NCBI RefSeq assembly: GCF_024653915.1
Contig: NZ_JANLGY010000001.1
Location: forward strand, 1 to 64,000
Reading direction: 5' to 3'
Source: Sulfuricaulis sp.
Lineage (GTDB): Bacteria; Pseudomonadota; Gammaproteobacteria; Acidiferrobacterales; Sulfurifustaceae
DNA: 64,000 nt
Shown piece after piece: positions 25,434-34,188 of this stretch (the stretch's first letter is position 1; the number at the start of each line of letters is the position of its first letter). Position numbers and translations under genes: made by a program. Under the pieces are notes generated by a model, which saw nothing but the letters and a program-made list of their open reading frames with translations, had not been told where the DNA came from and made no database searches.

Positions 25434-26729
25434 TTGGGTGACATTTCCACCGGCATTCTGATCGGTGCGCTAGTTTTCCTGGTGTTCCTCTCCGCCTTCT
25501 TCTCGGCTGCCGAGATCGCGATGGTGAGCCTCAACCGCCACCGGCTGCGGCATCTTGCCACCTCTGGCCACCGTGGCGCGCAGATCGCCCAGCGCCTGCT
25601 GTCCCGTCCCGATCGCTTGATCGGCGTGATTCTCCTTGGCAGCAATACAGTCAATGCACTGTTCTCGGCGCTCACCACCGTCACCGTCATTCATCTGTGG
25701 GGCGAGGAAGAAAGCTCGATCGCTATCGCGACCGTTATCATCACGCTGGTCATCCTGATATTCACTGACCTCGCGCCGAAAACACTCGCCGCTCTGCATC
25801 CGGAACGCATCGCCTTCCCCAGCGCCTTCGTGTTGCGGCCGATGCTGTGGCTCATCTACCCGGTGGTGTGGGTTATCAACGGCATGGCCAACGGTCTGTT
25901 GCGGCTCATCGGCGTGCGCGTGCAGGCCCGTTCCGCCGACCAAGTGAGCCCGGAGGAATTGCGCGCCATCATCATGGAAGCCGGCGTGCTGATACCGGAA
26001 TCGCATCAGGACATGCTGCTGGCAATCCTCGACCTGGAAAAGATCACTGTCGACGATGTGATGGTGCCGCGTGGAAAAATCGAAGGCGTCAATCTCGACG
26101 TCGAATGGGACGATATCGTGTCCCAGCTTACCGGCAGCCGCTACACCCGGCTACCGGTTTACCGCGGCAGCCTCGACAACGTCAGCGGCATGATCCACGT
26201 GCGTCGTGTGCTGAACCTGATGCGCGAGGGCAAGCTCGACAAAGAGTCGCTGGAACAGGCCGTCGTTGAGCCCTATTTCATTCCATCGGGCACGACGCTG
26301 ACGACGCAGCTGCTGAACTTCCGGCAGGTTAAACGCCGCGTCGGTCTCGTGGTGGACGAATACGGCGACATCCAGGGGCTGGTCACGCTGGATGAAATCC
26401 TCGAGGAGATCGTCGGTGATTTCACCGCCCACGCCATGGGCAGGATCGAGGACGTCCACCCCCAGAGCGACGGCAGCTACCTTATTCGCGGCACGGTGAG
26501 CCTGCGCGACCTGAACCGCCAGCTCGACTGGAAACTGCCCACCGACGACTCCCGCACCCTCAATGGGCTGATCGTGGAATACCTGGAAGATATCCCCGAG
26601 CCCGGGACCAGCCTGATGATCCACGGCTTCCAGGTGGAAATCCTGCGCACCCGCGGCACTGCCATCGAGATCGCACGCGTGCGACCGGCTGCAAATCTCA
26701 CGGCCGAAACCCCCTCCGCACCTGAATGA
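25434..26729 (+). CDS. corB: CorB/HlyC-CorC family membrane protein (CNNM-type, with CBS pair)
   Basis: 431 residues from TTG at 25434, the only in-frame start, with GAGG about 10 bases upstream. Order: DUF21/CNNM membrane domain (about 5-180, FFSAAEIAMVSLNRHRL, FTDLAPKTLA), CBS pair (about 200-330, VMVPRGKIEGV, VVDEYGDIQGLVT), and CorC_HlyC C-terminal domain (about 345-420). Family members take part in magnesium/cobalt homeostasis. In E. coli the equivalent gene directly follows ypjD; here the transporter island separates the two. Confidence 0.9.
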   Translation: MGDISTGILIGALVFLVFLSAFFSAAEIAMVSLNRHRLRHLATSGHRGAQIAQRLLSRPDRLIGVILLGSNTVNALFSALTTVTVIHLWGEEESSIAIATVIITLVILIFTDLAPKTLAALHPERIAFPSAFVLRPMLWLIYPVVWVINGMANGLLRLIGVRVQARSADQVSPEELRAIIMEAGVLIPESHQDMLLAILDLEKITVDDVMVPRGKIEGVNLDVEWDDIVSQLTGSRYTRLPVYRGSLDNVSGMIHVRRVLNLMREGKLDKESLEQAVVEPYFIPSGTTLTTQLLNFRQVKRRVGLVVDEYGDIQGLVTLDEILEEIVGDFTAHAMGRIEDVHPQSDGSYLIRGTVSLRDLNRQLDWKLPTDDSRTLNGLIVEYLEDIPEPGTSLMIHGFQVEILRTRGTAIEIARVRPAANLTAETPSAPE

Positions 26730-26891
26730 TCGAGGACGGCAACGGCTTGAATTTTCCACCCCCAGGCTCTAGCATCCCGCGCAACAAGACGCGGCAGGAA
26801 ACCCCCGCGTTGTTTCGCGAAGGTTTAAATAAATCAACAAGATAACGCAAGTGGGGAACCGCCCCCTGCGCATTGCCGGTTAACCACAATC

Positions 26892-28919
26892 TTGTCGCCT
26901 CTAACACTCGCCTATCTGGCCCTCATCAGCGCCCTGGCCTCCGGGATCATCGCGTTGGGAGCGGACCGTTACCCCGCCCTGTTGCGCTATGGCTCATCCA
27001 TTCTGCTCGGCCTGTGCGGTCTGCTGGCGGTCATCACCGGTTTGTGGGCCATGATCGACGAAGCACCCACGAAAGATTTGCTCGCGCTCGGCCTGCCGTG
27101 GCTGAAGTGGCACCTGCGACTGGATGCGCTCTCCGGATTTTTCTTTGGCGTCGTCGGGATACTCGTGTTTGCCGTCAGTCTGTTTGCCCCCGGCTACCTG
27201 CGCGAATATACCCACCGGAAAAACCAAAACGCACTTTCGGTGCTCGGCCTGTTCACGGGTCTGTTCATCCTGGGCATGCTCCTGGTGCTGCTCGCGGACG
27301 ACGCTTTTGTCTTCATGATCTCGTGGGAGTTGATGTCGGTCTCGAGTTATTTTCTGGTCGTGTATCAGCATCAGCACGCCGCCAACCGGCGCGCGGCATT
27401 TCTGTACCTGCTCATGGCGCACATCGGCGGTCTGGCGATACTTCTGGGTTTCGGCGTGCTCGCCGGTTTTGGCGGCGGGTTTACTTTCGGTGCCATGCGC
27501 GCGGCGGAACTTTCCGCCACCTGGGCCTCGATCGCGTTCGCGCTGGCTTTCTTCGGCTTTGGCATGAAGGCCGGCATGGTGCCGCTGCATGCGTGGCTGC
27601 CGGAGGCGCATCCGGTGGCGCCCTCGCATATCTCGGCACTGATGAGCGGCGTCATGCTGAAGGTAGCCATCTACGGACTGATCCGTTTCACCTACGATCT
27701 GATCGGCGATATTCAGTGGCAGTGGGGCTTGGTCATGCTGGTCATCGGTTCGGCATCCACCCTGCTTGGCGTGCTGTACGCGATGCTGCGCAACAATCTC
27801 AAGCGCCTGCTGGCTTACAGCTCGATTGAGAATATCGGCATCATCCTCTCCGGTCTCGGCCTGTCCATGATTTTCATCGGCACCGGCCACAAGATTCTGG
27901 GCGTGATTGGATTGATCGCGGCGCTTTATCACGTCCTCAGCCACGCGCTGTTCAAGGGCCTGTTGTTTCTGGGCGCCGGCGCCATCGCGCATGCCACGCA
28001 TGAATACGATCTCAATAACATGGGCGGCCTGATCCGGCGCATGCCGCAGACGTCGGTCTTTTTCCTGATTGGGTGCATGTCCATTGCCGGCATACCATTG
28101 CTCAATGGCTTCGTCTCGGAATGGCTGACGTTCCAGACCGCCTTGCAGGCACCGGTGCTCGAGAGCGGCGTGCTACGCAGCATCATCCCGGTGGCGGCGG
28201 CGGTGCTGGCGCTGTCGGCCGCGCTCGCGGCCGCCTGTTTCGTCAAGGTCTACGGCGTCGCCTTCCTGGGGCAGGCGCGCAGCCGCCACGCGGCGCGGGC
28301 GCGCGAGGTTGATTTCGGCATGCGCGCCGCCATGGGGTTGCTCGCTTTCTTGTGCGTGGTTTTCGGAATTTTTCCCTCGACGGTGATCAGTATTATCGAT
28401 GCGGTTCCCAACCTGCTTCTGGGGGCCGGGCCTCCCAGCGCCACGGCGCAGGGCTGGTTGTGGCTCACGCCGATTTCGCCCAAGGTGGCTTCCTACTCCG
28501 CGCCGCTGGTGTTCGTGGCCATCATTATATTTGCGTTGATCAGTTATCTGGTGCTGCGCCGGCGCGCGGTGGACATCCGGCGCGGTCCCGCCTGGGACTG
28601 CGGTTTCGGCTCGCTCAACTCGCGCATGCAGTATACCGGCACCGCCTTTTCCATGCCGATCCAGCGCATCTTCGCGCCGGTCTGGGACTTGAAAGAGGAA
28701 ATCGAGGAAACGAAAAATTCCGCGCAACCATTGCGCACCGAGGGCATGCGCCATCAGATGCAGGCGCTGGACCGGTCCTGGTCGCGCGTCTATGAGCCGA
28801 TTGGCCGCCTCGTGCTGCTGGCGGCGCGCCGCATCGGCCGCATCCAGACCGGCAGCATTCACACCTATCTCGCGTATTCCTTCTTTACGCTGATCCTGCT
28901 GTTGTGGGTGGTGACATGA
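26892..28919 (+). CDS. hyfB: Hydrogenase-4 component B / NuoL-like proton-pumping subunit
   Basis: 675 residues, matching the usual HyfB length, from TTG at 26892. A multi-pass antiporter-type (Mrp/NuoL/M/N) protein with the conserved GFGMKAGMVPLHAWLPEAHP block, LLAYSSIENIG and LYHVLSHALFKG, i.e. the Lys and Glu/His residues of the proton channel. The C-terminal part (about 560-640) has WDCGFGSLNSRMQYTG, typical of HyfB/HycC rather than NuoL. First gene of a tight operon (ATGA overlap with the next). The subunit would translocate protons across the inner membrane. Confidence 0.92.
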   Translation: MSPLTLAYLALISALASGIIALGADRYPALLRYGSSILLGLCGLLAVITGLWAMIDEAPTKDLLALGLPWLKWHLRLDALSGFFFGVVGILVFAVSLFAPGYLREYTHRKNQNALSVLGLFTGLFILGMLLVLLADDAFVFMISWELMSVSSYFLVVYQHQHAANRRAAFLYLLMAHIGGLAILLGFGVLAGFGGGFTFGAMRAAELSATWASIAFALAFFGFGMKAGMVPLHAWLPEAHPVAPSHISALMSGVMLKVAIYGLIRFTYDLIGDIQWQWGLVMLVIGSASTLLGVLYAMLRNNLKRLLAYSSIENIGIILSGLGLSMIFIGTGHKILGVIGLIAALYHVLSHALFKGLLFLGAGAIAHATHEYDLNNMGGLIRRMPQTSVFFLIGCMSIAGIPLLNGFVSEWLTFQTALQAPVLESGVLRSIIPVAAAVLALSAALAAACFVKVYGVAFLGQARSRHAARAREVDFGMRAAMGLLAFLCVVFGIFPSTVISIIDAVPNLLLGAGPPSATAQGWLWLTPISPKVASYSAPLVFVAIIIFALISYLVLRRRAVDIRRGPAWDCGFGSLNSRMQYTGTAFSMPIQRIFAPVWDLKEEIEETKNSAQPLRTEGMRHQMQALDRSWSRVYEPIGRLVLLAARRIGRIQTGSIHTYLAYSFFTLILLLWVVT

Positions 28920-29863
28920 TTAGCTGGCTGCTGGCACTTGCCCAAACGCTTTTGTTCATCGCCATGGCGCCGTTCCTGCTTGGCTGGATCAAGCGCGTCA
29001 AATGCCACATGCAGAACCGCGCGGCGCCGTCGCTGTGGCAGCCCTACCGCGACCTCGCCAAACTGTTCCGCAAGCACGTGGTGATGGCGGAGCAGGCCTC
29101 GTGGATCTTCCGCGCCACGCCCTACATCGTGTTCGGCGCCACCGTGCTCTGCGCCGCCGTGGTGCCGCTGGTGGCGGTGAACCTGCCAACGGCTGCCATT
29201 GCCGACGTCATTGTGCTGGTGGCTTTCTTTTCGCTGGCGCGCTTTTTCACGGCGCTGGCCGGCATGGACGTCGGCACCGCCTTTGGTGGCATGGGCTCCT
29301 CGCGTGACATGATGATTGGCGCGCTCGCCGAACCTGTCTTGCTGATGGCGGTGTTCACGATGGCGATGACGGCCTCCACCACCAACCTGTCGGAGGCCAC
29401 GACGTACACGTTGAACAGCGGATTGGTCCTGCGGCCTTCGTATATCTTCGCGATGCTGGGGCTGATGATGGTGGCGGTGGCGGAAACCGGGCGCGTGCCG
29501 GTGGACAACCCGGCCACGCACCTGGAGCTGACCATGGTGCATGAGGCCATGATCCTGGAATACAGCGGCCGCCATCTGGCGCTGATCGAATGGGCCGGCC
29601 AGATCAAGCTGATGATTTACATGGTGCTCATTGCCAATATCTTTTTCCCCTGGGGCATCGCCACTGAGTTGGAGGCGAACGACCTTGCCGTGGGCCTGGT
29701 CGCCATCGCCGGGAAGCTCGTATTGCTCGGCGTCGTGCTCGTTACCTGGGAAACCGTGATGGCCAAGATGCGTTTGTTCCGCGTACCACAGTTTCTGGGC
29801 TTCGCGTTCCTGCTGAGCCTGCTCGGCATGCTGACGCACGTTGTGTTAGAGACGGGAGGCTGA
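28916..29863 (+). CDS. hyfC: Hydrogenase-4 component C / NuoH-like membrane subunit
   Basis: 315 residues from ATG at 28916 in an ATGA overlap with hyfB; an in-frame GTG 12 bases earlier is less likely. About eight membrane segments, with the family block GRVPVDNPATHLELTMVHEAM holding the acidic residues that line the quinone or electron-transfer interface in NuoH/HyfC. LWQPYRDLAKLFRKH near residue 45 is also typical. It anchors the hydrophilic HyfG/HyfI-like module to the membrane. Confidence 0.92.
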   Translation: MISWLLALAQTLLFIAMAPFLLGWIKRVKCHMQNRAAPSLWQPYRDLAKLFRKHVVMAEQASWIFRATPYIVFGATVLCAAVVPLVAVNLPTAAIADVIVLVAFFSLARFFTALAGMDVGTAFGGMGSSRDMMIGALAEPVLLMAVFTMAMTASTTNLSEATTYTLNSGLVLRPSYIFAMLGLMMVAVAETGRVPVDNPATHLELTMVHEAMILEYSGRHLALIEWAGQIKLMIYMVLIANIFFPWGIATELEANDLAVGLVAIAGKLVLLGVVLVTWETVMAKMRLFRVPQFLGFAFLLSLLGMLTHVVLETGG

Positions 29864-29864
29864 T

Positions 29865-30542
29865 ATGGATTTTACGCAACTCAGTCTCTACGATCAGGCG
29901 ATTCTGCTGTTCGCGGCGCTCATTCTTTTCACGTCATTTATCATGCTGGCGCAGCCGCGCATCGTGCCGTTGATTCATGCATTTGCCTGGCAGGGCGTGT
30001 TGCTCGCCGTTACGACGACGCTCGTGGCCTACGCCACGGATCACCCGCATCTCTACATTTCGGCCGGCATGACCTTCGCGCTCAAGGCCCTGTTGATTCC
30101 CTGGATGCTGCACCGGCTCGCGGTCCGGCTCAAGATTCATCGCGATATCGAGGCCGTGACGTATCCGTCCCTGACGCTGCTGGCCGGCGCCAGCCTCGTC
30201 GTCTTCAGCTATTACGTCGCGATCCCCATCGTGCAGCTCTCGGCGCTGGTGGCGCGCAATGCCATCGCCATCAGCATCGCCATCATTCTGCTCGGCATGC
30301 TGATGATGATCACGCGCAAGAAGGCGATCTCCCAGGTGGTCGGCTTCATGTCTATCGAAAACGGATTGTTCTTTGCCGCGGTGGTGTCGACCTACGGTAT
30401 GCCGATGGTGGTCGAACTGGGCGTCGCCTTCGACGTGCTGGTAGCCGCGATTCTCTTTGGCGTGTTCTTCTTCCAGATGCGCGAGTCCATCGATTCGCTC
30501 GACGTGGACCGGCTTAACCGGCTGCGGGAGGGGGACGAATGA
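29865..30542 (+). CDS. hyfE: Hydrogenase-4 component E-like membrane subunit
   Basis: 225 residues, GGGAGG before ATG at 29865. Seven or so membrane segments; the NuoK-like C-terminal part contains GFMSIENGLFFAA with the conserved membrane Glu, and the tail FFFQMRESIDSLDVDRLNRL is typical of HyfE. HyfE is found in Hyf-type but not Hyc-type complexes, so the operon belongs to the larger antiporter-rich class. Overlaps the next gene by ATGA. Confidence 0.9.
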   Translation: MDFTQLSLYDQAILLFAALILFTSFIMLAQPRIVPLIHAFAWQGVLLAVTTTLVAYATDHPHLYISAGMTFALKALLIPWMLHRLAVRLKIHRDIEAVTYPSLTLLAGASLVVFSYYVAIPIVQLSALVARNAIAISIAIILLGMLMMITRKKAISQVVGFMSIENGLFFAAVVSTYGMPMVVELGVAFDVLVAAILFGVFFFQMRESIDSLDVDRLNRLREGDE

Positions 30543-32005
30543 CGGCGGTGTGGCTGATCCTGCTGATTCCTCTTGTCGGCATCGTCTTGATGGCGCTCAT
30601 TGGCCATACCCGCGTGGCCGGCTGGTTCAACGTCACCATGTCCGCCGTGAGTTTTGTGGTTTCGGTGTGGCTGGCGCTGATCGTGTACGCGGATGGGCCG
30701 CTGCTGTCCCCGAGCCGCATGCTTTATATCGACGCTTTCAATGTTTACCTTGTCACGCTCACGGCCTTCGTGGGACTGACCACGGCGATCTTCTCGCGTC
30801 CCTACATGCAGCACGAAGTTGAAACGCGACAGATCAGCAAGGGCCGCATGCGGTTGTATCACTCCATGTACCAGGGCTTCATGTTCGCCATGCTGGCGGC
30901 GCTCACGACTAATAATGTCGGCATCCTGTGGGTGGCGATGGAGGGGGCAACGCTGGCCACCGTGTTACTCGTCTCACTTTACCGCACCCCGGAAGCAGTG
31001 GAGGCCGCCTGGAAGTATTTCATACTCTGCGGTGTCGGCATTGCCCAGGCGCTGTTCGGCACGGTGCTGCTGTTTTTCGCGGCAGAGCGTGTCGTGACCG
31101 TGCGCGATGACGCACTGCTATGGAATGTGTTGTACAGCTCCGCCGCGCAGCTGGAGCCGACGGTGCTGACACTGTCGTTTGTGTTCCTGCTCGTGGGCTA
31201 CGGTACCAAGGTGGGCCTGGTGCCGCTCCACAACTGGCTGCCGGACGCGCACTCCGAGGGCCCCACGCCGATGTCGGCAATTCTTTCCGGATTGCTGCTC
31301 AATGTCGCGCTGTACGCGCTGGTGCGCGTGAAAATGATCGTTGACGGTTCGCTGCAAAACCATCTGGCGGGATACTTGATGATGGCCTTCGGCCTGCTGT
31401 CGTTCACGGTCGCGTGCCTGTTCCTGCATCGCCAGCGCGACATCAAGCGCATGTTCAGCTATTCGTCCATCGAGCACATGGGATTGATGACTTTCGCTTT
31501 TGGTATCGGCGGACCGATCGCCACGTTCGGAGCGTTGCTGCACATGACGGTGCACTCGCTTACCAAGTCCGCCATTTTCGTCACGGTTGGTCACGCGGCC
31601 CAGATTGCCGGCACCCAGTCCATTGAAAAAATCCGCGGGCTGATCCGCACTCAGCCTACCGTCGGCTGGGGGTTGTTGATCGGCACCATGGCCATCGCCG
31701 GGTTTCCGCCGTTTGGAGTGTTTACCAGCGAATTCCTCGTGCTCGTCGCCACCATGAAATCCTGGCCGTGGCTGACCGTGCCGCTGCTCGTGGGGCTGGC
31801 GGTGGCATTCGCCGGTTTGTTCCGGCACATCCATCCGATGGTGTACGGCGATCAGCCGGAAGGCCAGGTGCCGGTGAAGGCCAACATGTTGCCGGTGATG
31901 ATCCAGCTCGGGCTGGTGCTCTGGCTGGGCATCGCCATTCCCGTGTTTCTGTCGAAATGGTTTGAGCAGGCCACGGTGCTGATTTCCGGGAGTTCACCGC
32001 TATGA
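30539..32005 (+). CDS. hyfF: Hydrogenase-4 component F-like proton-pumping subunit
   Basis: 488 residues, slightly shorter than E. coli HyfF. Second NuoL/M/N-type antiporter of the operon: GYGTKVGLVPLHNWLPDAHS, KYFILCGVGIAQALFG and FSYSSIEHMGLMTFAFG are the conserved channel blocks. With HyfB it gives at least two proton-translocating subunits. There is no HyfD gene, so the set is reduced compared with E. coli Hyf. Coupled by overlaps on both sides (ATGA with hyfE and with hyfG). Confidence 0.92.
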   Translation: MTAVWLILLIPLVGIVLMALIGHTRVAGWFNVTMSAVSFVVSVWLALIVYADGPLLSPSRMLYIDAFNVYLVTLTAFVGLTTAIFSRPYMQHEVETRQISKGRMRLYHSMYQGFMFAMLAALTTNNVGILWVAMEGATLATVLLVSLYRTPEAVEAAWKYFILCGVGIAQALFGTVLLFFAAERVVTVRDDALLWNVLYSSAAQLEPTVLTLSFVFLLVGYGTKVGLVPLHNWLPDAHSEGPTPMSAILSGLLLNVALYALVRVKMIVDGSLQNHLAGYLMMAFGLLSFTVACLFLHRQRDIKRMFSYSSIEHMGLMTFAFGIGGPIATFGALLHMTVHSLTKSAIFVTVGHAAQIAGTQSIEKIRGLIRTQPTVGWGLLIGTMAIAGFPPFGVFTSEFLVLVATMKSWPWLTVPLLVGLAVAFAGLFRHIHPMVYGDQPEGQVPVKANMLPVMIQLGLVLWLGIAIPVFLSKWFEQATVLISGSSPL

Positions 32006-33585
32006 CTGCCGACTGGCTGACTGCTTTTCTCGGCAGGCTCACGACGCGGGAGATTCAGGCGCAGGAGGAGCCGGCGGCCGGTTTGGCACCGGCTCACCTG
32101 TTGACCGTCCAAGCCGATGACTGGGGACAATTTGCCCATGAGGCTAAAAACTGGGATTGCCGCTGGGTGGCGGCCTGGGGCGAGGACAGCGGGGATGACC
32201 TCATCGCCAATGCCTGTTTTGAAAAAGACGGCACCTATCTGGTGGCGCGCACGCACGTCAAGCGCGCGACTCCCATTTTGCCCTCGCACACGCCTTATTT
32301 TCTGGCGGCCGATCGCCCCGAGCGCCACATGCAGGACATGTTTGGGATTGCCTTCATGGATCATCCGGATCCGCGCCGTTGGACGCGGCACCGGGCGTGG
32401 AAGGAGTCCGAGTATCCGCTACGCAAGAATTTTCCCGCGGCAGGAAATCCGCTTGCCCAGACACCCCCGAACGACAACTACCGCTTCCTTTTCGCGCACG
32501 GCAGCGGTGTGTACGAGATTCCCGTTGGCCCGGTGCACGCGGGCATCATCGAGCCGGGACATTTCCGTTTTCAGGCCGTGGGCGAGACCGTGCTCAACCT
32601 GGAAGAGCGGCTGGGCTATGTGCACAAAGGTATCGAGAAAATCGCGGAAGGACGCGACGCCAAGGGATTGGCGCGTCTCGCGGGACGCGTTTCCGGTGAC
32701 TCCACCGTGGCGCACGCCTGGGCCGCCTGCATGGCGATGGAAAAGGCGGCAGGCATCGAAGTGCCGCCGCGGGCGCTGGCGCTGCGCGCCATCATGGCCG
32801 AGCGTGAGCGCGTGGCCAATCATCTGGGCGACATCGGTGCGATTTGCAACGACGTTTCATTTGCCTTTGCCTTTTACCAGTTCGGACGCTTGCGCGAAGT
32901 CTGGCAGCGCGTATCGCGCGAGACCTTCGGTCATCGCTTCATGATGGACCGTATTGTTCCGGGAGGCGTGCTTTCGGATCTTGACGATCAGGCGTCGGGA
33001 TCGATGCAAAAGCAGATGGTATCTCTGAAAAAAGAACTCGATGGCCTGTATAACATCATTGACGACTTGCCCTCGCTCGAAGACCGGCTCGATACCACCG
33101 GACACCTCAGCCCGGAAACCGCCAAGGCCTTCGGGGCGCTGGGCTACGTGGGACGCGCCAGCGGCATACCGTACGACGTGCGCAAGGATGCGCCGTATGC
33201 GCCCTACGACCGTTTGAGCGTCGAGGTGCCGGTATTTCAAGACGGTGACGTCGCCGCGCGTGTCAAGGTGCGGGCAGAGGAAATCCTGGCGTCATTCAAG
33301 CTGATTGAAACACTGATCGAATATTTGCCCCCCGGGTCTGTACGCGCTGACTGGAAACCTGCGCCGGCGGGCGCCGAAGGCCTGGGATTCACTGAGGGTT
33401 TCCGTGGTGAAATTCTTGCTTACGTGCGCTTCGGCGAAAACGGACAGATCGCGCGCTACTTCCCGCGCGATACGAGCTGGCTGACCTGGCCGACGCTCGA
33501 GAAGCTGATACGCGACAACATCGTCCCGGATTTTCCGGTATGCAACAAATCCGTGAACGGCTCTTATTCTGGACACGATTTATAG
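32002..33585 (+). CDS. hyfG: HyfG-like NuoC-NuoD fusion large subunit lacking Ni-Fe cysteines
   Basis: 527 residues. The N-terminal NuoC-like part (to about 165) has FLAADRPERHMQDMFGIAF and HPDPRRW. The C-terminal NuoD/hydrogenase-large-subunit part starts near 175 (GPVHAGIIEPGHFRF, LEERLGYVHKGIEK). The first Ni-Fe motif R-x-C-G-x-C is R229-V-S231-G-D-S234, both Cys replaced by Ser. The C-terminus reads DFPVCNKSVNGSYSGHDL in place of DPCxxC. The subunit therefore cannot bind a normal Ni-Fe centre and should not be called a hydrogenase. Such complexes are known as energy-converting-hydrogenase-related (Ehr); their electron donors are largely undefined. Confidence 0.9.
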   Translation: MTADWLTAFLGRLTTREIQAQEEPAAGLAPAHLLTVQADDWGQFAHEAKNWDCRWVAAWGEDSGDDLIANACFEKDGTYLVARTHVKRATPILPSHTPYFLAADRPERHMQDMFGIAFMDHPDPRRWTRHRAWKESEYPLRKNFPAAGNPLAQTPPNDNYRFLFAHGSGVYEIPVGPVHAGIIEPGHFRFQAVGETVLNLEERLGYVHKGIEKIAEGRDAKGLARLAGRVSGDSTVAHAWAACMAMEKAAGIEVPPRALALRAIMAERERVANHLGDIGAICNDVSFAFAFYQFGRLREVWQRVSRETFGHRFMMDRIVPGGVLSDLDDQASGSMQKQMVSLKKELDGLYNIIDDLPSLEDRLDTTGHLSPETAKAFGALGYVGRASGIPYDVRKDAPYAPYDRLSVEVPVFQDGDVAARVKVRAEEILASFKLIETLIEYLPPGSVRADWKPAPAGAEGLGFTEGFRGEILAYVRFGENGQIARYFPRDTSWLTWPTLEKLIRDNIVPDFPVCNKSVNGSYSGHDL

Positions 33586-33588
33586 ATC

Positions 33589-34113
33589 ATGCTGCGTATA
33601 CTTGGAAAAATTCAACGTATCGGCATCGTCACCGAGCCTCTGCCGAAAATTGACGAGCCCGCGCTCGAAGAGGTGGGTGCGCAGATCAAGGCAAAGATCG
33701 GCGAGATGTTCAGCGGCAGCCTGGCGATCCGTCAGGTGGACGCCGGATCGTGCAATGGCTGTGAGCTGGAGATCCACGCGTTGAACAATCCTTATTATGG
33801 TATCGAGCGTTTCGGTGTGCATTTCGTCGCCAGCCCGCGCCATGCCGACATGCTGCTCGTGACCGGGCCGGTGTCGCGCCACATGGAGGCGGCGCTGCGC
33901 CGTACTTATGATGCCACGCCGGAGCCCAAGCTCGTGATTGCCGTCGGCGAATGCGGCGCCAATGGCGGTGAATTTGGCGTGAGCTATGCTTCGTGCGGCG
34001 CGGTGTCGAACGTCATTCCGGTGGATGCGGTCATCCGTGGCTGCCCGCCGACACCACTGGATCTGATGCGCGGGATACTACAAGCCGTCGGGGAACTGCC
34101 TGCCCTCAAATGA
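33589..34113 (+). CDS. hyfI: HyfI/NuoB-like subunit with N2-type [4Fe-4S] site
   Basis: 174 residues. Cysteine pattern C55-x2-C58 (SCNGCELE), C122 (GECGANGG), C152 (RGCPPTP) is the proximal (N2) cluster set of NuoB and small hydrogenase subunits. It starts 3 bases after hyfG. The electron route from this cluster would normally lead to quinone or Ni-Fe; here the partner has no Ni-Fe site. No ferredoxin-type (HyfH/NuoI or HyfA) subunit is encoded nearby, so the electron input is unknown. Confidence 0.92.
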   Translation: MLRILGKIQRIGIVTEPLPKIDEPALEEVGAQIKAKIGEMFSGSLAIRQVDAGSCNGCELEIHALNNPYYGIERFGVHFVASPRHADMLLVTGPVSRHMEAALRRTYDATPEPKLVIAVGECGANGGEFGVSYASCGAVSNVIPVDAVIRGCPPTPLDLMRGILQAVGELPALK

Positions 34114-34188
34114 TTCTGCGATCCATAGGTTCTGCTGCGGGACGGGCCGCCCTTGCCGTTCCGGGGTGATGCCCGTATAAAGCTTTCA

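Noticed and set aside
26892-34113. Functional [NiFe]-hydrogenase 4
   Set aside because: The large subunit lacks the Ni-Fe cysteines, and no maturation (hyp) genes are visible.
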